Source: Elephas maximus indicus (taxonomy: Eukaryota; Chordata; Mammalia; Proboscidea; Elephantidae). From it: DNA of 64,000 nucleotides. Below, in pieces: positions 57,508-64,000 of the stretch. A program made the translations under genes and the position numbers. Location: the NCBI RefSeq assembly GCF_024166365.1, contig NC_064839.1, positions 20,012,878 through 20,076,877 on the forward strand, written 5' to 3'. Position 1 is the first letter of the stretch, and each line of letters opens with the position of its first letter. Under the pieces are notes generated by a model. The model searched no databases. It was given only the letters and a program-made list of their open reading frames with translations, and was not told the DNA's origin.

Positions 57508-57673
57508 CCCAAACCAAACCAATTGCCATCGCATCAATTCCAACTCATAGAGACCCTATAGGACTGAGTAGAACTGCCCCATAGTGTTTCCAAGGAATGG
57601 CTGGTGAATTTGAATTGCCAACCTTTAGGTCGACAGCCAAGCTCTTAACCACTGCGCCACCAAGGCTCCAGGT
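57508..57673 (-). mobile_element. AfroSINE, antisense
   Basis: ccaaaccaaaccaattgcc ... actgcgccaccaaggctcc, with 8-bp duplication gaaggata (57,500-57,507 and 57,674-57,681). Confidence 0.93.
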
Positions 57674-57689
57674 GAAGGATAGAGTGACT

Positions 57690-59510
57690 ATATTTAAAAT
57701 GCCTACCAACCTGTACACCCGCAGTTGCGCATCAAGAAATTAGCTCATCATGCAAATCAGGATGATTTATTCAAAGGGAAAAAAGGAGACAGCCTCAAGG
57801 TAATATTTCTTTAAGACTAGATTATAAAGTACTGACAAAAAACCCAACTGACCCTAAACCTTAACTATAAAACATTTTCCATAACTTCACATTACATTTG
57901 TTACTCTAAATTTTAGAAGCATATCAGATACCATATTTGTGTCAAAAGAGTCATTCATTTTTCATCAGGACTTACTAGGTATGTGATCTATGAGTTTTCA
58001 GGATTCCTGCTCATGTTCTAGCCAGCAAAATACTCAAAGTATTCATTCTCCCTTTGGGGCCTGGAAAATCAATTCTATAAAACAATTTAAATCACTCGCT
58101 ACTGCTAAAGGCCTTAAAAGACCAAAGGGGCAAAATAATGCTTAGTTGAAGTGTGTGTGTGTGCATATAAGTCAATGCTTTCAGGTCAATCTATCCTTAA
58201 ATCCTTTTCTGAAAGGTAGATTCCTATACAGTGTGGTACATTGATTACAATTATCACTCAGGATAACAAGCTGATTATCTAGCCAGGCATTTATGTTAAT
58301 ATGTCATAGAAAAAATATAATCAGCACATCAAAACCATGGTTTTTATGGCCAGTAATATTTCTCCATGGGAGAAAAGACATTGCCATCTGCTTCTGTAAT
58401 GACTACAGCCTCGGAAACCCTATGGGGCAGTTCTACTTGTCCTATAGGGTCACTATGAGTTGAAACTGACTAGACGGCAATGGGTTTAATGTTTGAGACC
58501 AAAGCAGGCATTTAAGTTTGTTCGTTTGTTTTCTAAGCAAATGGATTTAAGAAAAAATATTAAATAGTTAATAGTCCATTCACTAATAATGATCCTCAGG
58601 TATGGCAGACAAATGGAATTCTTTAGAATTGGTGAAGTTTGAGAAACACTGCTACAGAAGGAGAATGTGCTCTTTGTCCTTTCTACATCCTCACTGATCA
58701 TCACGGTTCTGGCTCACAACATCACGAATGTGTTCCTACTTTTTGGTTGCATCACGTTTTCTTTCCTGTCCTCTTCCCCATAATTCTCAGCTGTTGAGTG
58801 GGTGGGTAGATGGATGGAGGCGTGGAGGGAAGGATGAATGTTACAGGCAGACCACATGTCAAAACAAAATCAGAGTAGCTGATGGACCACTAAATATTTA
58901 TGCCTAAGGGAAAGCAACAAATAAACGTTACTGCTTATACAGGGCCTGGAAGGGAATTGATTTCCTTTCATGATCAAGCAGTGCTTTGAACATGGCATGG
59001 CAATACGAATAACCACCGGCTCTTAGCATGCTGCTGACTATACCACAAGCCACAAGAGCAATCTTCTCTTTGATGGACGTTATCTTTGGAAAACCACCTC
59101 ACTCTGTGGTTTCAAAGCATTTGGAACAATGATAAAGGCTACATGTTGATTTTCACTAGACCAGCAGATCCAGAAAAAGAAAACCAAAGAGAGAGAAAGC
59201 GATATTCATTTGTTGACAAATAATTCTGGGTTTGCTGTGGGCAGGGCACTATGCCAGCCAGGGATACCTTCCTAACTTAAACAGGAAGTAGTGATTTGTT
59301 AAAGACAGTCTCAGTAATTTTCAGAGCCCCTCCCCAAATCAAATGACATTATCACTATCATTTACTCCAACTTTTTCTTATGAAAACCTTCGGTCATATA
59401 GAGAAGTACAGCAAGCATCCTTAATTTTGCCTAATTTCCTTTTTCTATCTTTTTTTTTTTTCTTTGTCTTTTTAGGTCCTTAGGTGATAGTTTGAACCCA
59501 TTCATCAATA
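57690..59510. other. Intergenic DNA upstream of AKTIP
   Basis: No gene seen. Contains a GT microsatellite near 58,149, a SINE 3' piece (58,355-58,490) and a GGGT/GGAT-rich tract near 58,797-58,835. Confidence 0.5.
58355..58490 (+). mobile_element. AfroSINE, 5'-truncated
   Basis: Keeps gggagaaaagacattgccat, the accctatggggcagttctac block and tail cactatgagttgaaactgac. Confidence 0.8.
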
Positions 59511-59514
59511 TCAC

Positions 59515-59662
59515 GGAAGAAAAGGCCTGGCAATCTGCTTCCGTTAAGATTACAGCCAAGACGACCCTATGGAGCAGTTTTACTCTGTAACACATGAGGC
59601 CGCCATGAATCAGAATTATCTCGACGGCAACCAACAACAACACTCGATGGCAACCAACATCA
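59515..59662 (+). mobile_element. AfroSINE, 5'-truncated, long subfamily
   Basis: Begins in the body (gaaaaggcctggcaatctgc), ends gacggcaaccaacaacaaca with a short repeated tail (ctcgatggcaaccaacatc). Confidence 0.8.
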
Positions 59663-59840
59663 AAGTTCTTTTTTTTCCCTGCAGTCGTTATGGCCTTTAA
59701 CCCTAAGTGCCTCAGTGTGTCTCCTAAAAGCACGGGCATTCTGCAGAAATACAGAGCTATAATCATCCTGAGAAAATTCACTGTAAGTCCCTAGCCTCCT
59801 TCTATGCCAGGCCTATTTAAATTGCCCCAGTTTTCATACA

Positions 59841-60052
59841 GGAGTCCCTCCCTGGTGGTGCAGATGGTCAGGCACTGTTCTACTAACTGAAAGGTTGGCA
59901 GTTCAAGCCCACCTAGAGAAGCCTCAGAAGTCAGGCCTGGCGATCTGTTTCTCAAAGGTCACAGCCTTGAAAAGCCTAAAGAGCAGTTCTACGCTGCACC
60001 ATGGGGTCACCATGAGTCAAAATTGACTCAAAGGCAACTAACAACAACAACT
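59841..60052 (+). mobile_element. AfroSINE, long subfamily
   Basis: Head cctccctggtggtgcagatg, middle aggcctggcgatctgtttct, tail ggcaactaacaacaacaact. Confidence 0.88.
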
Positions 60053-60399
60053 ATCTGAGATACGCTTTAAACCTTAAACAGAAATTATCCCTCGAGGCCT
60101 CCTTTTAGCCAGATAACAGACTGACTCATAAAGAATATCACCCATGAGTAACGAGCTTGTTTAAGAAAAATCATCTATAGGAGACCAAATGCCCGAAAAT
60201 GACTCTAAAGCAAAGATGAGAAGGTAAGGAGGGCAAGGAAACTAGAATACTGGAAGTAGTACAACCAGAACGGAATGAAGGAGAATGATGACACATTGTG
60301 AAAAATTTAACCAACATCACTGAATAATTTGTGTAGAAATTGTTAAATGGGAACTTAATTTGCTGGGTAAATTTTTACCTTCAACATAATAAAATATTA

Positions 60400-60845
60400 A
60401 TTTAAAAAAGTTAATAAATAAATGAATAAAGAAGTAGTTAGATAAATAACTCAACATTATGCTAAATGAAAGCTAGAAAAATGATTGAATAAATAAGTAG
60501 ATAAATATTATGCTAAGTGAAAGCAGCTAGAAAAATGAATGAATGAATAAATAGATAAACAGACATCATGCTAAGCGAAAGCTGGAATCATACTGCATGA
60601 TTGCGTTCTTATGACACGTCCAGAATAGACGAATCCATAGAGACAGAAAGCAAAGTGGTAGTTGCCAGAGGCTGTGGGTAGCGGGCAATGTGGAGCGAGT
60701 GCTTAGTGGGTATGGGGTTTTCTTCTGATGTGAAGATAATCTGAAATGAGATAGTGGTCATGACTGGACAACACTGTAATGAACTGAATGTCACTTAATT
60801 GATTTTATGTGATTTGAATTTCACTTCAATAAAAAGTTGAAAATC
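60400..60845 (+). mobile_element. L1 3' end, sense, with an internal triplication
   Basis: aacattatgctaaatgaaag, cgtccagaatagacgaatcc, agttgccagaggctgtggg and caataaaaagttgaaa are the L1 3' end in order. The first block is present three times at about 60-bp spacing. Confidence 0.75.
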
Positions 60846-61446
60846 AACTTTTATATTTATGATTTTTCTAAACCAGGATCCCATCAAGATTCATTCATTG
60901 CATTTGGTCCTTATGTCTCTTTAATCTCTTTATTCTAGAACAGTCCTCCCAACTTTTTTTTTTTTTTTTTTTAAACAGACCAAGATATTCCATATTCTGT
61001 GTTTGGCTGACTTTTTCCTTGTGATGTTGTTTAACTTAATCTTCTACCCCTGTTATTTCTTACAAACTGTGAGGTCTGAAGTTCTGCTTAGATTTGGCAT
61101 TTTGGGCAGGAGGACTTAATGGATGAAGAGAGTTATGATGACTCTTTGAACGACTGCTTTCGTAGAACTGAATCCCAATGGTCATGCTGGAACCAACAAT
61201 TTAAAACAGAAGTGTGCTCTGCACTAATGCCAAATACTTGAATATCTGGCGCTGCATATATTAAATTTTGAAGTTCTCAGTTATTTTGGCCATTCCCGTG
61301 TTCTTCCTTTAACACTGAATTGCTATCAATGGCTTTGTTCTCATAAATATCAGTGAGTCCAGACTTGTTCTTTGGGCCACTTGCTGGATACTTCAGGCTA
61401 GTCAAGTTGAAGCCAAACTAAAAAGAAACTGAATGTGGCTCAGAGG

Positions 61447-61460
61447 ACACTAGGTGGCGA
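61447..61460 (+). promoter_or_regulatory. CTCF-like motif, forward
   Basis: acactaggtggcga agrees with the CTCF core consensus at 12 of 14 positions, counted by eye. Confidence 0.4.
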
Positions 61461-62057
61461 GCAGCGCTTGTTGTCCCAGTGAATGTTGGTGAGGGAAGCA
61501 GTGGGATCTTCGAGACGGTGTTGGTGCAGTTTACGCTTAAATATCTGCTGCATCCTACATGCAGTAAGCCTTATTGTGGGAAATCTGGGAACAGGTGGAG
61601 CCGAAGGCCGTAGGTGTCTAATAACAAGTACGCTGTCCACTCTCTCAAGAACGTTAATTTTTTCCCCTGTTCTTTGATGGGACGTGGTACAAAATGTTCC
61701 CTAACGTGCCCGAGTGTGGAGAGAAGGGAATAAAGATTGCTTGTAGGAATATTAAAACGAAACATGCCATCGCTTGCTTTCTTGAATATGAATCTACACA
61801 AAGGTGACAGCAGAGAGACCACTGCTGCACATCCTAACAGGTTCATATGAATGTACTTTCCCCAGAAACAGGCAGCAGCCTCTCCTGACGTCATTTACTT
61901 GGCCCTTCCCCTTCCAGTTGACACGCGGTCAAATTTTCCTCTACCAAGTCTACTGCTGGCTCCAAGTCTGCCTGGGAAGGAAGGCATTGTGCAAGTTTAT
62001 ATAAACATATATAAAACCCAGGGGTGTGGACTTGAACTCCTCGTGGTAAGTGGTGGA

Positions 62058-62071
62058 GTGCCCTCTGATGG
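62058..62071 (-). promoter_or_regulatory. CTCF-like motif, reverse
   Basis: gtgccctctgatgg agrees with the reverse-complement CTCF core at 13 of 14 positions, counted by eye. It faces the site at 61,447. Confidence 0.5.
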
Positions 62072-62235
62072 ATATAAGGAAGAATGCAAGCAGCGAAAAC
62101 AATTCACCTAGGTGTTTCTCATAGAGAATATTATGAAGACTTTTTAAACAAATCTATGCCCTTAGAAGAATCCTATATTTGCATTCCTGAAAAAAACTCA
62201 TGCCTAGAAGAGTTTTATTTCCCTTAAACAAGGTG

Positions 62236-62524
62236 CTGTTATTGTTAGCTGCTGTGGAATTGGTCCTTTACTCATGGGGACACCATGCAAAATGGGATCG
62301 GACCTTGGGTGATTTAAAGGCTTTTCACTGGGTGATTTTTGGAAGAAGGTTGCAGGCCTTTCTTCCTAGTCCATTTTAGTCTGGAAGCTCTGTTTAAAAC
62401 TGCTCAGCATCACAGCCACACTGAGGGACGATGGTGGCTGTGTATGAGGTACACTGGTCGGGAATCAAATTGGGTCTCCCACATGGAAGGCGAGAATTCT
62501 AACACTGAGCCACCAATGCCCCCT
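62236..62524 (-). mobile_element. SINE with tRNA-Gly-like head and RTE-derived body, antisense
   Basis: On the - strand the head (62,523-62,444) reads gcattggtggctcagtgtta and gaattctcgcc, like tRNA-Gly(GCC), with a decayed B box. The body includes gagcttccagactaaaatgg, matching the RTE 5' region near 8,570. The end cagcagctaacaataac resembles the RTE tail. Different head from the AfroSINEs in this window. Confidence 0.75.
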
Positions 62525-62637
62525 GAACAGGGTACTTAGTGGTCTCAAACAGGGTAATACCCTCACCTACAGTTTAAGCACATGGAGGTGAGGGGTGGAT
62601 TCAAAAGAAACATTTTTACTGAGCCTTTCATCTAAGA

Positions 62638-62753
62638 GGAAACCCCGGTGGCGCAGTGGTTAAGGTACTCCTTGGAAACCCTTTGGGGCAGTTCTACTCT
62701 GTCCTACAGGGTCACTATGAGTCGGAATCGATTCGACGGCAATGGGTTATGGG
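62638..62753 (+). mobile_element. AfroSINE with internal deletion of the tRNA B-box region
   Basis: Head ggaaaccccggtggcgcagt jumps from 'ggttaag' straight to tactccttgg, losing ~50 bp of the head. Perfect 11-bp duplication ttcatctaaga (62,627-62,637 and 62,754-62,764) shows it is one insertion. Confidence 0.9.
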
Positions 62754-62844
62754 TTCATCTAAGATGCCTTAAACACCCTGTGTGTATTACTCAGAGTTGC
62801 CCCACACAGGTAAATTCATACTTTTCACCCCCGGAGCCACCATT

Positions 62845-64000
62845 CACCTGTCCATTTGTTGTACTGTGGAGGCTTGCGTGTTGTTGTGATGCTGGAAGAT
62901 TTGACTCTGGTGTTTCAAATAGGAGCAGTGTCACCCATGGTGGACAGATTTCAGCAGAGCTTCTAGACTAAGACAGACTGGGAAGAAGGACCTGGCAATT
63001 ACATCTGAAAAAAATGGCCGGTGAAAACCTTATGGATAGCAGTGGAACATTGTCTGATATAGTGCCAGAAGATGAGCCCCTCAAGTTGGAAGGCACTCAA
63101 AATAGACTGGGGAAGAGCTGCCTCCTCAAAGTACTCAACCTTATGATGTGGATGGAGTCAAGGTTTCGGGACCTTCATTTGCTGATGTGTCACAACTCAA
63201 AATGAGAAGAAAAACAGCTGCAAACATCCATTAATAGTCAGAAGATGGCATGTACAAAGTATGAATCTAGGAAAATGAGTTGTCAAAAATGAAGTGGTAT
63301 GCATAAAGATCGATATCCTAGGCATTAGTGAGCTGAAATGGACTGGTATCGGCCATTTTGAATCGGACAATCATATGGTCTACTATGCCAGGAATGACAA
63401 ATTGACGAGGAATGGCATATTCATTGTCAAAAAGAGCATTTCAAGATACATCCTGAAGCACAACGCTGTCAGTGGTAGTTTAATATCCATATGCGTACAA
63501 GAAAGACCAGGTAATACGAGTATTATTCAAATTTACAAACAAACCACTAATGCCAAAATGAAGAAACTGAAGGTTTTAACTAACTTCTACGGTCTGAAAT
63601 TGATCAAATATGTAATCAAAATGCATTGATAATTACTGGTGATTGGAATGCAAAAGTTGGAAAAAAAAGAAGAAGATGGCAAATATGCCCTTGGTGATAG
63701 AAAACGATGCTGGAGATCGCATAATAGAGTTTAGCAAGATCAATGACTTATTCATTGCAAATATCTTTTTTCAACAACAGAAATGGTGACCATACATGTG
63801 GTCCTTGCCAGGTGGAATATAACGGAATCATATCGACTACGTCTGTGGAAGGAGATGATAGAAAAGCTCAATATCATCAATCAGAACAAGGCCAGGGGCT
63901 GACTGTGGAACAGCTCAAAAAAATTAAAACAAGACCACAAGAGCCAAAGTACAACCTTGAGTGTATCTCACCTGAATTTAGAAACCATCTCAAGAATGAA
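62845..64000 (+). mobile_element. Second RTE copy, 5' part, cut by window end
   Basis: Starts tttgttgtactgtggaggct like the copy at 8,452 and follows it collinearly through the endonuclease region (tgagctgaaatggactggta near 63,330; tggtgattggaatgcaaaag near 63,639). Broken by frameshifts. It lacks the SINE found in the first copy. Confidence 0.92.
63014..64000 (+). pseudogene. RTE ORF, second copy, decayed and partial
   Basis: Endonuclease-side fragments at 63,014-63,205 and 63,294-63,629 (IDILGISELKWTGIGHFESD) in broken frames; the ORF continues beyond the window. Confidence 0.85.

Larger units (their letters stand above)
60846..62235. other. Intergenic unique stretch with two CTCF-like motifs
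   Basis: No transposon or gene recognised; see the two motif entries at 61,447 and 62,058. Confidence 0.5.

Overview
The window is mammalian nuclear DNA, almost certainly from an afrotherian and most likely an elephant or close relative. The evidence is the load of tRNA-headed AfroSINE-type repeats (about two dozen, many with perfect target-site duplications), a full-length RTE (BovB-like) retrotransposon of the kind abundant in elephants, and L1 3' ends typical of that group. Gene content and order match the human 16q12.2 block RBL2 - AKTIP (RPGRIP1L and FTO lie beyond in human).

Left part (1-44,500, + strand): the 3' three quarters of RBL2, encoding the pocket protein p130. Eighteen consecutive coding exons are readable (5,512-43,132). 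They keep phase at every junction and together encode about 927 residues, from about human residue 213 to the natural stop. By comparison with the 22-exon human gene they are exons 5-22; the promoter and exons 1-4 lie before the window. Introns are repeat-rich: intron 4 carries nested L1 pieces, intron 8 the full-length RTE, intron 11 a SINE-in-SINE cluster, intron 17 a near full-length ancient antisense L1, and intron 21 sense L1 copies with an inserted element that bears a 27-bp minisatellite. The RBL2 3' UTR runs to a poly(A) signal at 44,476 and has two miR-17/106/302-type seed matches.

Middle part (44,540-54,760, - strand): AKTIP (FTS), complete for its coding region. Nine coding exons give a 293-residue protein, or 292 through a NAGNAG tandem acceptor. 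A non-coding first exon is likely inside a CpG island at about 53,880-55,220. RBL2 and AKTIP converge tail to tail with poly(A) signals about 80 bp apart.

Right part (55,200-64,000): no protein-coding gene seen. It holds L2, MIR, L1 and SINE relics, two convergent CTCF-like motifs (61,447 and 62,058), a SINE with a tRNA-Gly-like head and RTE-derived body, and the 5' part of a second RTE copy that runs off the window end.

The two genes work separately. p130 represses E2F targets within the DREAM complex in quiescent cells. AKTIP is a UEV-type scaffold in Hook/FHIP dynein-adaptor complexes and telomere maintenance. The most interesting content is in the repeats: the window holds both the RTE and SINEs whose bodies look assembled from its two ends, plus an unidentified palindromic element with 8-bp duplications.
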